Source: Acidobacteriota bacterium (lineage in GTDB: Bacteria; Acidobacteriota; JAAYUB01). Taken from it: a stretch of DNA of 64,000 nt. Below, piece after piece: positions 37,923-50,246 of the stretch. The stretch is taken from contig JAFGRT010000029.1 of NCBI GenBank assembly GCA_016935015.1, positions 1-64,000 of the forward strand. Direction: 5' to 3'. The notes below the pieces were generated by a model. The model made no database searches and was not told where the DNA came from. It saw only the letters and a program-made list of their open reading frames with translations. A program made the position numbers and the translations under genes. Position 1 is the stretch's first letter, and every line of letters begins with the position of its first letter.

Positions 37923-38826
37923 CAGCCCCCTTTTCCCACCCGGCAACCTGCCGCCGGTAAAGCTCCCGGTCCGTGGTAGTCGCTCCCTGGATTTCACACA
38001 TCCGGGCGGCAAATTCCACGGCCCGTTGAAGAGTCAACCCCGGCGGCCAGTCATGCAGCAATCCCCACAACGCCACCGCACTGAACGCATCCCCCGCCCC
38101 GACGGTATCCACCAAATTTGTCACTGGTGGCGGCGACTCCTGCGCGAGGAAATCATCACTACCTGTAACCATGGCACCTTCCCGACCCAACGTGACCCAG
38201 AGCCACTCCACCGCCAGGTTCCGTCGCAACCGGCGCGCCTTCTCCGCCACCGATGCGTGCTCAGGAGCAGTGTCATGGGAAAGAATCTGCAATTCGTCCG
38301 CGTTCAACTTCAACCAGCGCGCCCGGCCGGCCCATTCCCGAACAATGCCCCATTCCCACCAGGGGCTCCTCAAATTGATATCCAAAAAGGCCGGCACCCG
38401 GTGATTCCGGTGAAGTTGTCCCAGCGCCCGGCGTGACACGTTGTGTCGGACGGCCAGCGTGCCATGACACAGAATGGCGGGAGAGAGAGGGGCCAACAGT
38501 GACTCGGCCTGATCCAGATCGATATAATCGTACGCCTGGTAGGGCACGATATTGAATCGTGGCTGATCTTTTTGCATCACCACCTGGACACGTCCGGTAG
38601 GATGCGACGGATCTCGCTGAATTCCCGCAATCGTCATGCCCCACTCGCGCATGGCCTCCAGGACGGCATCGCCGGCCTCGTCCCGGCCGACACGGCTGAT
38701 CATTACCGGCGCCAGCCCAAAGCCCTGCAGATGCCAGGCGACATTAAAGGGTGCCCCGCCCATAACGCGGTTCCCATCGGGGAACTCATCAAATAACACT
38801 TCTCCAAAAATGACGATTTCATTCAT
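37909..38826 (-). CDS. PfkB-family fructokinase
   Basis: A 305-residue ribokinase-family sugar kinase. It starts IVIFGEVLFDEFPDG, contains MGGAPFNVAWHLQGFGLAPV and ISRVGRDEAGDAVLEAM, and ends with the catalytic VDTVGAGDAFSAVALWGLL near residue 245. The FDxFPDG start and GGAPFNVAWHL are fructokinase features; fructose 6-phosphate would be made from the fructose released by sucrose synthase. It is the first gene of the operon and its 3' end overlaps the phosphatase gene by 14 bases. ATG 38826 fits the domain; the frame upstream is not coding. Confidence 0.9.
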   Translation of the reverse strand: MNEIVIFGEVLFDEFPDGNRVMGGAPFNVAWHLQGFGLAPVMISRVGRDEAGDAVLEAMREWGMTIAGIQRDPSHPTGRVQVVMQKDQPRFNIVPYQAYDYIDLDQAESLLAPLSPAILCHGTLAVRHNVSRRALGQLHRNHRVPAFLDINLRSPWWEWGIVREWAGRARWLKLNADELQILSHDTAPEHASVAEKARRLRRNLAVEWLWVTLGREGAMVTGSDDFLAQESPPPVTNLVDTVGAGDAFSAVALWGLLHDWPPGLTLQRAVEFAARMCEIQGATTTDRELYRRQVAGWEKGADGWK

Positions 38827-39250
38827 CCCAATCTTCCGTTTTCTCCAGCAGGCGGATTTCCACGTGTGTCGCAGTGGATTCGTCACCCCGGCCGGGATAT
38901 CCGATGATCCGCTAACAACTGGTGCCCAAGGGGGATGGTGCGAATTCTCCGTGAGGAAGCGCTTCACTAGAGCCTTCACCGGGGAGAAGGAGCTGAAAAC
39001 CATTATCCATTCAAGCGTCATTCATCATGAGCATCACGTTCTCTCACTCTTTGTGATGCACGAAGCCCCATGAGGGATTTAGCCGTTGGGCCAGATGATC
39101 CGCGGCCGGCGGTACCATGAGGAACGGCGAGGATATGTTCATCATCCTCACCCAAGGCATCCCCAGATCAGTCATTTCGTGGATTCTTTCGACAGGAAAG
39201 CCCCGCTGCGGCGGCCGGGCGCTTCTCCGGAATTCATGGTCGGTGATCGC
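38827..39250. other. Intergenic region upstream of the sucrose operon
   Basis: No gene is supported; the plus-strand frames here have no motif. On the minus strand it must contain the promoter of the fructokinase-phosphatase-sucrose synthase operon, but no convincing -35/-10 pair was identified. It also holds the 3' side of the GGDEF gene, with no clear terminator. Confidence 0.4.
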
Positions 39251-40174
39251 CTATCCGATAACGACGCAGTTGCGCCCGCCATTCTTGCACCGGTACAACA
39301 ACCGGTCGGCACGCTGCAGTATTTTTTTCACCGAATCGTCTGAACGGGCCAGGGTGCAGCCCATTGAAAGGGTTACGGATAACTTCTCACCATCCAGGAT
39401 CAGAAAAGAATTCTGCACCATGATTCGCAGTCGTTGGGCGATTTCAGTCAGCGTCACTTCATCCAGATGGAGCAGGAGACCGACAAATTCCTCGCCGCCC
39501 CAGCGGCCGATGATATCATACGGCCGTGAACTGCTGGACAGGGTTCGTCCCACCATCTGGAGCATGCGATCACCCATCTCATGCCCGTAGCGATCATTGA
39601 TCTCCTTGAAATGATCGACATCGGCCATAATAAAGCCGAAGGACCAACCGAACCGCCGAACCTCGTGAAACCGTTGATCCAAGGCGGCTTCGATGTAGCG
39701 CCGGTTGGCCAGGCCGGTCAGTGGATCCAGATAGGCCATTTTTTCCAGGTCCCGGACGCGGCGTTGCAGGCTCTCCCGCCCCATTCTTTCGTTGAACAGT
39801 TCCAGCGCACCAACAATCCCGCCTTGTTCATCACGAAGAATGGATGTGCGAACCCGCACCGGCAAGCGATGACCCAATTTGTGGTGGAGAAAAACTTCCA
39901 CTTCGCGGTTCTGACCATCCCGGATGGTTTGGGCCAGCGGACAATCATGCCGGCACAGACTGACGCCCGAACCGTTCACATGCTGCAGAATGTTGTCGGC
40001 ACAGCAACTGCCCAAGACTTCATCGGCACTGAAACCAGTGATTTTTTCCGCCGCGGTATTCCAGTACACGATCCGCCGATTCATGTCGACGGCGTAGGCG
40101 CCCTCGAACAGGTTATCCAGATATTGTCGAAGTATAAGACTGTCAGGTTTCATTTTTACCATTACCGAATTCAT
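39251..40174 (-). CDS. PAS-GGDEF diguanylate cyclase
   Basis: A 307-residue soluble protein. A PAS domain (residues about 15-130) begins ILRQYLDNLFEGAYAVDMNR and contains cysteine-rich segments LGSCCADNIL and SLCRHDCPLAQTI. The GGDEF domain has DPLTGLANRRYIEAAL, the FIMADVDHFKEINDRYGHE block and the active-site GGEEF near residue 233. An RPYD inhibition (I) site is five residues before it, suggesting product feedback by cyclic-di-GMP. It lacks membrane segments, so the signal is intracellular; cysteines may bind a cofactor or sense redox. ATG 40174 or 40162 can start it. Confidence 0.9.
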   Translation of the reverse strand: MNSVMVKMKPDSLILRQYLDNLFEGAYAVDMNRRIVYWNTAAEKITGFSADEVLGSCCADNILQHVNGSGVSLCRHDCPLAQTIRDGQNREVEVFLHHKLGHRLPVRVRTSILRDEQGGIVGALELFNERMGRESLQRRVRDLEKMAYLDPLTGLANRRYIEAALDQRFHEVRRFGWSFGFIMADVDHFKEINDRYGHEMGDRMLQMVGRTLSSSSRPYDIIGRWGGEEFVGLLLHLDEVTLTEIAQRLRIMVQNSFLILDGEKLSVTLSMGCTLARSDDSVKKILQRADRLLYRCKNGGRNCVVIG

Positions 40175-40411
40175 CGCCTTGGGCCACCCAACATAACATC
40201 ACCGAATTATATATTTTAACAAAACCCGGCCGACCGTGTGGATTCTTTTTTCTCACTATCATCCGTTGGAGAACAAGAATTTTTTCCGGAATCCCGTCTC
40301 GCCATGCGGCGAATCTTGGACGCGTCTATAGCCAGGATCATTCATCCGCGCTATAATACATCCAACCCGTCGCCAGTCTCGGGTCAAATCCGCCAGAGGG
40401 GATCGTTGTTG

Positions 40412-43400
40412 ATGTCCAGACCTTTTGTTCATTTACATGTGCATTCCGATTATTCTTTGCTTGACGGGGCATGCAACCTGGACAGACTGGTCCAGAAGGC
40501 TGCTGCCATGAGTATGCCGGCGCTCGCCGTTACCGATCACGGCAACCTGTTCGGTGCCGTCCAGTTTTACCAAAAGGCCAAGGCAGCCGGGATCAAGCCC
40601 ATTATCGGCTGCGAGGTCTACATCGTCCCCGGGAGCCGTCATCAAAAGGATGCCGGTCAGGAGAAACGTCATCATCTGATCCTGCTGGTTCGTGACCAGG
40701 AAGGCTATCGCAACCTCTCCCATCTGGTTTCCCGGGGATTTCTGGAAGGGTTTTATTATAAACCACGCATCGATTATGAATTGCTGGAGCAGCATGCCGC
40801 CGGTCTCATCGGCCTGTCCTCCTGCCTGCAAGGCGAGATCCCGTACCACCTGGCCATGGGCGATGAAGACACTGCCGAACGAATCGCCCGCCGCTATGAG
40901 ACCATCTTCGGCCCGGGGAATTTTTACCTGGAACTCCAGGACCACGGTTTGCCGGAGCAGAAGACCGTCAACGAGCGGATGCTGGCTCTGGCCCGCAAAA
41001 CAGATCTGCCCCTGGTGGCGACCAATGACTGTCATTATCTGGAAGCCGAGGATTATCTGGCCCAGGAGGTACTGCTTTGCATTCAGACCGGTAAAACCCT
41101 GGATGACAACAGCCGGATGCGGTTTCCAACCCAGGAATTTTACCTGAAAAGTCCGCAGCAAATGGAGTTGCTGTTCGATCACATCCCGGCGGCGCTGGAA
41201 AACACCATGCGTATCGCCGAGGCTTGCCAGTTCGAATTCAATCTCCAAAGCCAGCATTACCCCCAATTTGATATCCCCGCCGGATTTTCCCGCGAAGAAT
41301 ATTTCGAACATGTCACTCGCCAGGGATTCAGAAACCGGCTGGAATTGCTCCGTCCCATGGCTGACAGCGGTCAGCTGAAATATCCGCTGGACAAATATGA
41401 AAAGAGGCTCGATTTCGAAATCGATGTCATCAAGAACCAGAACTATGCCGGTTATTTTCTCATCGTCTGGGATTTCATTCGCTATGCCAAGGATAACGGT
41501 ATCCCGGTGGGACCCGGTCGCGGCTCGGCGGCCGGCAGCTTGGTGGCCTACTCCCTGAAAATCACCGACATCGATCCGCTGCAGTATGACCTCCTTTTCG
41601 AGCGTTTTCTGAATCCCGAACGTATATCGCCGCCGGATATCGATATTGATTTCTGCACCCGGCGCCGGGAAGAAGTCATCCGCTACGTCACCGAAAAATA
41701 CGGCAAGGAATCGGTGTGCCAAATCTCCACATTCGGCACCATGAAGGCCCGGGCGGTGATTCGGGACGTGGGGCGAGTCCTGGGCATGCCTTACGGTGAC
41801 GTGGACCGCATCGCCAAACTCGTCCCCCAAGGGATTAATATCACCCTGCAGGATGCGCTGGACCAGGAAGAAAAGCTCCGCCAGGCCATGGCCGACGATC
41901 CCCAGATCAGGAAACTTATCGAAATCTCCCTGCGGCTGGAGGGGCTCAGCCGTCACAGCTCCATTCACGCCGCCGGGGTCGTCATCGCCCCCGGGAAGCT
42001 CATGGATCTCATTCCCCTGGCCGTGGGCAACGACAGCGAGGTCGTGACCCAGTACAACATGAAGGACGTGGAGAATCTTGGCCTGTTGAAGATGGACTTC
42101 CTGGGGCTGATCACCCTGACCGTCATCGAAGACACCGTCAACATGATCCGGCGCAATCACGATCAAACCCTGGATATAAACCGCATTCCCCTTGATGACG
42201 CCAAAACATACGAGCTGTTCTCCGAAGGCGCCACGGCGGGCATCTTCCAGTTTGAAAGCGCCGGCATGCGGAACTACCTGCGTCGTCTACGCCCCTCACG
42301 GTTCGAGGACCTGATCGCCATGAACGCCCTCTACCGGCCCGGTCCCATGAAAGGGGGCATGGTGGACCGTTTCATCAACCGTAAGCATGGTTTAGAGCCG
42401 ATCAGGTATTCGTTACGGCAACTCGAGTCCATCCTCAAGGACACCTACGGCGTGTTCGTCTATCAGGAACAGGTCATGCAGGTGGCGTCGGAAGTCGCCG
42501 GCCTGACACTCGGCAAAGCCGATACGTTGCGTAAGGCCATGGGCAAGAAAATCCGCCATCTAATGGACAAAATGGGGGCGGAGTTCGTCGCCGGCTGTGT
42601 CGCCCTGGGCATCCCGCGCCGCGACGCCGAAAAACTGTTCGAGGACATGGAGGGCTTTGCCGAGTACGGTTTCAACAAGTCCCACTCGGCGGCCTATGCC
42701 TGGGTGGCCTACCAGACCGCCTATCTCAAGGCCCATTATCCCTATGAATTCATGGCCGCCCTGCTGACCAGTGAAAAAAATGACACCAAGAAAGTGGTGC
42801 AGTACATATCCGAGTGCAAGCGGATGGGCATACCTGTCCTGCCGCCTTCCATCAATGACAGTGTGTTGGACTTTCTGGCCACACCGGACGGAATCCGCTT
42901 CGGGCTCGGTGCCCTGAAGAATGTCGGAGCATCCGCCATCGAAGTGATTCTGAACGCTCGCCGGGATGGCCCTTTCCAGTCATTCACCGATTTCTGCTGC
43001 CGGGTCGATCTGCGGGCGGTCAATGCCCGGGTCATCGAAAGCTGCATCAAGGCCGGGGTTTTCGACGAGCTGGGTTACCGGCGCAGCCAGCTGGCCGTCG
43101 TCACAGAGAAAACGGTGGAATACGCCCAGCGCCGCCAGCGCGACCAAGCGGTGGGGCAAAAAAGCCTGTTCGGCCTCATTCCCCAGGAAGAGGAGGCCGA
43201 TCCTTCCCGGGAGGTCGAGAGCCTGCCCCCCATCGACGAATGGGATCGCAAGATGATCCTGACCACCGAGAAGGAAATACTGGGTTTCTATATTTCGGGA
43301 AATCCTCTGGATGAGTTTAGTGAAATTATTGGCCGGTACACCGACATGACCATCGATCACCTCGCTCGGGAGAACCGGGGCAAGAAATTCCGGATCGGCT

Positions 43401-43885
43401 GTGTTTTCACGGACATCAAGCCCCGCCGGACCAAGCGGGGTGACAACATGTGCACCGGCCTGCTGGAGGACATGACGGGAACCATTGATTTTGTGATTTT
43501 TCCCGAGGCATTTCACAAATACCAGGATTTCATCCAACCGGATCTGCCCTTGCTCCTCATCGGTATGTGCGAAGTGGAAGAGGATGAATCCCTCAAAATG
43601 GTGGTGGATGAAATCCATCCCCTGGCCAACGCCCCTGACCTGAAGGTTTCCCTGGTTCGTTTGGAAATCGACGTGGAACGCCTGTCGGAGAGACAGGCCC
43701 GGGAACTGGCCGAAGTACTGATGACCAGCAACGGGGACTGCAGTGTGGAAATCTTCCTGCACAAGGGCGGGCTGGGCACGGCCGTGCTTCGCTCCAACGG
43801 TTTTTTACAGGTGAATTGGACATCAGACCTGAAACAGCGGATCGAGGAACTCACCTATACCGGAGTGGTTCATTACGTTCGATGA
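40412..43885 (+). CDS. dnaE: DNA polymerase III alpha subunit
   Basis: The 1157-residue replicative polymerase subunit. The N-terminal PHP domain begins HLHVHSDYSLLDGACNL; the palm contains PVGPGRGSAAGSLVAY near residue 370 and the acidic PPDIDIDFCTRRREEVIRYV; a tandem HhH and beta-clamp-binding region follows, and the C-terminal OB fold begins KKFRIGCVFTDIKPRRTKRG. Length and layout match DnaE1 rather than the error-prone DnaE2. ATG 40412 starts the conserved SRPFVHLHVHSDY; TTG codons at 40406-40411 are possible. The ORF upstream from 40238 has no family support. The gene is flanked by gaps and likely monocistronic. Confidence 0.97.
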   Translation: MSRPFVHLHVHSDYSLLDGACNLDRLVQKAAAMSMPALAVTDHGNLFGAVQFYQKAKAAGIKPIIGCEVYIVPGSRHQKDAGQEKRHHLILLVRDQEGYRNLSHLVSRGFLEGFYYKPRIDYELLEQHAAGLIGLSSCLQGEIPYHLAMGDEDTAERIARRYETIFGPGNFYLELQDHGLPEQKTVNERMLALARKTDLPLVATNDCHYLEAEDYLAQEVLLCIQTGKTLDDNSRMRFPTQEFYLKSPQQMELLFDHIPAALENTMRIAEACQFEFNLQSQHYPQFDIPAGFSREEYFEHVTRQGFRNRLELLRPMADSGQLKYPLDKYEKRLDFEIDVIKNQNYAGYFLIVWDFIRYAKDNGIPVGPGRGSAAGSLVAYSLKITDIDPLQYDLLFERFLNPERISPPDIDIDFCTRRREEVIRYVTEKYGKESVCQISTFGTMKARAVIRDVGRVLGMPYGDVDRIAKLVPQGINITLQDALDQEEKLRQAMADDPQIRKLIEISLRLEGLSRHSSIHAAGVVIAPGKLMDLIPLAVGNDSEVVTQYNMKDVENLGLLKMDFLGLITLTVIEDTVNMIRRNHDQTLDINRIPLDDAKTYELFSEGATAGIFQFESAGMRNYLRRLRPSRFEDLIAMNALYRPGPMKGGMVDRFINRKHGLEPIRYSLRQLESILKDTYGVFVYQEQVMQVASEVAGLTLGKADTLRKAMGKKIRHLMDKMGAEFVAGCVALGIPRRDAEKLFEDMEGFAEYGFNKSHSAAYAWVAYQTAYLKAHYPYEFMAALLTSEKNDTKKVVQYISECKRMGIPVLPPSINDSVLDFLATPDGIRFGLGALKNVGASAIEVILNARRDGPFQSFTDFCCRVDLRAVNARVIESCIKAGVFDELGYRRSQLAVVTEKTVEYAQRRQRDQAVGQKSLFGLIPQEEEADPSREVESLPPIDEWDRKMILTTEKEILGFYISGNPLDEFSEIIGRYTDMTIDHLARENRGKKFRIGCVFTDIKPRRTKRGDNMCTGLLEDMTGTIDFVIFPEAFHKYQDFIQPDLPLLLIGMCEVEEDESLKMVVDEIHPLANAPDLKVSLVRLEIDVERLSERQARELAEVLMTSNGDCSVEIFLHKGGLGTAVLRSNGFLQVNWTSDLKQRIEELTYTGVVHYVR

Positions 43886-44223
43886 CAGTATCGTCACGAG
43901 GAATGAAGGCTCGGTACCGGTGCTCATCGAACGACGGATCACTCCGCCGCGTTCCATACCGCGTGATGTCCCGCCTCACCCGCCGCCTCCACCACCCAGG
44001 AAAAAATGTCTTAAAAAAGTACGCCGATTCTGGTAATAATACAGTATTGAAACGGGAACAATTTCGCTGGTCGTCACCACTTCTCTTTCAGAGGAAAAAG
44101 AAGCCGTGCCTGAAGAGCGGGAGACTGATCCTGCATCCCAAGAATGAATGCCGCTGACGGAATGGCAGGTCCGATGTTGTTCCCGGATTCGATTTGTGAT
44201 GAAATCGTCAACAGGAGGTTATC
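43886..44223. other. Intergenic region upstream of aconitase
   Basis: No gene is supported. It carries a possible promoter at 44011-44040 and the AGGAGG of acnA at its end. A terminator for dnaE is not evident. Confidence 0.45.
44011..44040 (+). promoter_or_regulatory. Possible promoter of acnA
   Basis: TTAAAA (four of six) and AATAAT (five of six) are separated by 18 bases in an A/T-rich patch. The predicted leader would be about 175 bases. Confidence 0.35.
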
Positions 44224-46932
<2,709 letters not shown>

Positions 46933-46973
46933 CGGGGATCCGCCGGGCCCCTTCTCTGACAGATTCCCCCCAA

Positions 46974-47005
46974 CCGGAGCGCCGCGAGGCGCTTCGGCTT
47001 TGTTT
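46974..47005 (+). terminator. Rho-independent terminator after acnA
   Basis: CCGGAGCGCC and GGCGCTTCGG pair over ten positions (one G-T) with the loop GCGA, followed by CTTTGTTT. The T tract is interrupted. Confidence 0.65.
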
Positions 47006-47181
47006 GTCGCCTCTTCGCCGGTCCCGATTTGTCTGCATCCGCAGGACGTTGTGGGCCATGGAGATCACGCCGCGAGCCACCTTCGTCTCCGCCGTGGTCC
47101 CATGAGAAATAAATCGTCATCGAACGGCTCTCCGTAAAACCTACCTACTGCACAGGATTCGGCCGGCCGGCCGGTTTTTTC

Positions 47182-47210
47182 TTGACCGACGGCGCCGACC
47201 ATAGTATAAA
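47182..47210 (+). promoter_or_regulatory. Sigma70-type promoter of the envelope cluster
   Basis: TTGACC (five of six) and TATAAA (five of six) are spaced by 17 bases, the best promoter seen in the window. Transcription would begin near 47217, 66 bases before ATG 47283, which has GGAGGAGCAGG directly upstream. All ten genes to 61141 run in this direction. Confidence 0.75.
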
Positions 47211-47282
47211 AAATTGTTCTTAATAAACGACTTAACTTTTTCATTTTCGGGAACCAATGGGATTTCCGTGAGGAGGAGCAGG

Positions 47283-49124
47283 ATGAAATACAGGATGTTC
47301 CTGACGGTTTGCATGCTGGCCCTGGGCCTGGGATCAACCGGATATCTCCGGGGACAGCAGAACTTCAAGGATCTGGTGGGTCCTGTTCAGGTTGGCCCCG
47401 TTCGGCAGACATCGCCAATGGCGGTTCCCTTCATCACCTGGGGGGGTGATATGGCCACGTTCTATGCCAATGGCGGCCTGACAACCCGCTCCGGCACCAT
47501 CTTCAATAAACAGGGGCTGAATCTGAAACTGGAGTCGGGCGACAATTTCATTCAGCAGGTTCGCGATTACATGTCCGGCAAAACCCCGTTTCTGCGAGGC
47601 ACTTTCCGCATGATCGGCATGGCCTCTGAAGTCATCGGCTCCGATCCGCGAACCCAGGGCGTGGTGATCATGCAAATGACCTGGTCGGCGGGCGATCACA
47701 TGGTCGTGCGACCCCACCTGAAAACCATCAGCGATCTAAAAGGAAAAACCGTGGTTCTGCAGCAGGGGGGCCCCCATGTCGGCATGCTGGACGATATTCT
47801 GAAAACAGCCCGTCTCGGCTGGAACGACATCAAGATAATCTGGGCCAAGGAGTTGACCGGTTCCCCCCAGAGTCCGGCGGAAATGTTCCGCAAGGATGCC
47901 AATATCGCCGCCTGTTTCGTCATTACGCCGGACATGATCGGCCTGTGCGGCGGTTTGCAGAACACCGGCTCCGGCGCCGAAGGCACCGTTCGCGGTGCCC
48001 GGGTACTGGTCTCCACCGCCGAGCTATCGCGCTCCATCGCCGACGTGTACGTCTGCCGCAAGGATTTTTACGACGAGAACACCGCGGTCGTGCTCAAATT
48101 CGTGGCCGGATATTTCAAGGCCTGTGAGGAAGTCCTGAAACTGAAAAGGGACTATGAATCCAAGGGCTCCCCCCAGTACATGGACCTGCTTCGTCTCACC
48201 CAGTCCATATACGGCAAGGATGTGATCCCCACCCTGGAGGAAGACGCCCACGGTTTGCTGTCCGACTGCACCTTTGTCGGCTATCCGGGCAATGTGGAAT
48301 TCTTCACCAAGAAGAACAACCTGCATGGTTTTGAGGCATTTTTGAAATCATCCCTCGACCTGGCGGTGGGTCAGGGTTACGCGCGCCAACGATCGGCGTT
48401 TCTCTCCTCGGGTTTTGATTATTCCCTGCCCATTTTCACTGATTACCTGGCCACTATCACCATCCAGAAGCGGGAGCGTTTCCGCGCCGAGGTTGTCCAG
48501 AAAGAGATCGAGGAGTTGAGTGCAGGCGGAGCCCTCGACGAACGGACCATCATCACCTTCACCATCAACTTCGAACCCAACCAGACCGATTTCAGCACCA
48601 ACCGCTACGGATCGGAATATCAGCGTGTCGTGGAGATGGCCGACAAGTATGCCAATGCCGTGATTGCCATCCGCGGGCACTCCGATCCGACCAAAACCCT
48701 GTATGACCTGGTGAAGGCCGGCATCGCCAAGGGAGTGCTGCAGCAGTCGGGCAGCCGTGGCAATTATCGCTATTCCTTTAAGGGCAAACCGCTGGATATC
48801 ACCGAGACTGAAAACATCCTGAAGCTTATCGAAGCGGGTGCCTTTGATGGCGTCCAGGACTACAATCCCCGCCAGACCATGCAGGCGGCGCTGAACCTTT
48901 CCCGAAAGCGGGCGGAGGAAGTGCGGGATACCATTATTGCCTATTGCCGCGGCAAAGGTCTGGAGCTGGACCAGAGCCAGATCCAGGCCGTGGGAGTGGG
49001 CATTCGTGAACCGTTCATCGCCAAACCGGGCAACATGGAGGAAGCCCGCCAGAACATGCGCGTGGAGTTTCGTCTGATCCGGATCACGGCCGAAGCCGAA
49101 TCCAGCACGGTTTTCGATTTTTAG
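47283..49124 (+). CDS. Exported solute-binding domain fused to an OmpA-type domain
   Basis: A 613-residue protein with a signal peptide (MKYRMFLTVCMLALGLGSTG). Residues about 35-400 form a type 2 periplasmic binding fold of the NMT1/NitT/TauT kind: TWGGDMATFYANGG at the ligand cleft start, ISDLKGKTVVLQQGGPHVGM, and VVLKFVAGYFKACEEVLKL. From about residue 420 an OmpA-C-like domain follows (FTINFEPNQTDFS, IAIRGHSDPTK, LSRKRAEEVRDTI), broken by an insertion of about 50 residues (residues 485-545). The OmpA part would hold the protein to peptidoglycan. First gene of the cluster; no lipobox is seen. Ligand unknown. Confidence 0.83.
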   Translation: MKYRMFLTVCMLALGLGSTGYLRGQQNFKDLVGPVQVGPVRQTSPMAVPFITWGGDMATFYANGGLTTRSGTIFNKQGLNLKLESGDNFIQQVRDYMSGKTPFLRGTFRMIGMASEVIGSDPRTQGVVIMQMTWSAGDHMVVRPHLKTISDLKGKTVVLQQGGPHVGMLDDILKTARLGWNDIKIIWAKELTGSPQSPAEMFRKDANIAACFVITPDMIGLCGGLQNTGSGAEGTVRGARVLVSTAELSRSIADVYVCRKDFYDENTAVVLKFVAGYFKACEEVLKLKRDYESKGSPQYMDLLRLTQSIYGKDVIPTLEEDAHGLLSDCTFVGYPGNVEFFTKKNNLHGFEAFLKSSLDLAVGQGYARQRSAFLSSGFDYSLPIFTDYLATITIQKRERFRAEVVQKEIEELSAGGALDERTIITFTINFEPNQTDFSTNRYGSEYQRVVEMADKYANAVIAIRGHSDPTKTLYDLVKAGIAKGVLQQSGSRGNYRYSFKGKPLDITETENILKLIEAGAFDGVQDYNPRQTMQAALNLSRKRAEEVRDTIIAYCRGKGLELDQSQIQAVGVGIREPFIAKPGNMEEARQNMRVEFRLIRITAEAESSTVFDF

Positions 49125-49187
49125 CGGATACACCGGCGGCCGGGCCGCCATGTATGAACAGGTAAGTCACCCGACGGGAAAGAGACA

Positions 49188-50108
49188 ATGCCGTTGAAAA
49201 ATTTCAAGATAATCCATCTCACCCAAGCAGCCGTGATCCTGCTCTCACTGGCGATGGGTGTCGGACAGGCGGCGGTGGACGATCACAACGTGGTCATCGT
49301 GCTGGATGCCTCGGGGTCCATGGGCGGCAAAATGCCCGGCAGTTCCGTCATGAAGATGGATGCCGCCAAGTCCGCCCTCAAGCAGGTCATCCGCGAAGTG
49401 CCGTGGGATACCAACATCGGCCTGCTGGTGTTCAGCGCCGGTAACCTTGACGTCGACTGGGTGTATCCGCTGGGTCCGCGGAACGACGACAAGCTGTTGG
49501 CGGCCATCGATCGCCCCGAACCTTTCGGGGGAACGCCACTGGGCGAATATCTCAAAATGGGGGCCGATCGCCTTCTGAAACAGCGGGCGGAGCAATACGG
49601 CTACGGAACCTACCGGCTGCTGGTGGTCACCGACGGTGAAGCCGGCGATCCCGACATGGTAGAACGTTTCGTCCCCGAGATCATCGCCCGGGGAATCATC
49701 ATCGACGTCATCGGGGTGGATATGGCCGGTCAGCACACCCTGGCCACCAAGGTGCACTCGTATCGCTCCGCCGACAACCCTGGCGCGCTGAAGACCGCCA
49801 TCGCCGATGTCTTCGCCGAGGTGGCCGCCGCCGGAACCGACGGTTTCGGCGAAGACGCCTTCGCCGTGATCGAGCCCATCCCGCAGGAGATGGCGGTCAG
49901 CATGCTGAAAGCCCTTTCCTCGAGCGGCAATCAACCCATCGGCGAGGGTCCGGGGGCGACCGGGGACGATGGGCGGTACGGCGATTCCGCGTCCTCATCC
50001 TCCTCGAGCTGCCTGACGGTGCTGACCTCGTTTTTCGCGGTGCTCATCATCGGCCTGGTGGTGTTCATCATGATCATCATCCTCATCGTCCGGGCGCGAC
50101 GATCCTGA
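49188..50108 (+). CDS. Membrane-anchored von Willebrand A (vWA) protein
   Basis: A 306-residue protein. A signal sequence covers residues 1-28. The vWA domain (about 33-215) has a complete MIDAS: LDASGSMGG, the threonine in FGGTPLGEY and the aspartate in VVTDGEAGD. After a serine-rich linker, a C-terminal hydrophobic helix (VLTSFFAVLIIGLVVFIMII) anchors it, leaving the vWA domain in the periplasm. Metal-dependent binding of a partner is expected. It sits between the two SBP-OmpA genes in the cluster, 63 bases after the first; a ribosome-binding site is weak (GGGAAAGAG). Confidence 0.88.
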   Translation: MPLKNFKIIHLTQAAVILLSLAMGVGQAAVDDHNVVIVLDASGSMGGKMPGSSVMKMDAAKSALKQVIREVPWDTNIGLLVFSAGNLDVDWVYPLGPRNDDKLLAAIDRPEPFGGTPLGEYLKMGADRLLKQRAEQYGYGTYRLLVVTDGEAGDPDMVERFVPEIIARGIIIDVIGVDMAGQHTLATKVHSYRSADNPGALKTAIADVFAEVAAAGTDGFGEDAFAVIEPIPQEMAVSMLKALSSSGNQPIGEGPGATGDDGRYGDSASSSSSSCLTVLTSFFAVLIIGLVVFIMIIILIVRARRS

Positions 50109-50246
50109 GCGCCGGACGGAAAGGATGAAACTTCGCCGGTGGCGGCTACCGGAGGGAACCGCCGATGTTGCACAGGGATGAATGGGGCCTGACCCCCTCG
50201 GTTCATATTCAGGGGGCGACTTCATGAAGAATGAGGACAATAGCTG

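Larger units (their letters stand above)
46933..47282. other. Regulatory gap between acnA and the envelope cluster
   Basis: No gene. It holds the acnA terminator and a good promoter for the downstream cluster (both listed). A run of GGCC/CCGG repeats at 47157-47174 lies just upstream of the promoter and its following T run could also act as a weak terminator. Confidence 0.6.

Noticed and set aside
40433-42166. Long minus-strand frame of 577 codons opposite dnaE
   Set aside because: Lies wholly inside a well-identified dnaE and has no family motif; it is a codon-bias shadow.
47157-47180. GGCC repeat followed by T run as a terminator
   Set aside because: The repeat is self-complementary in many registers and the T run overlaps the start of the good promoter; a better terminator lies upstream.
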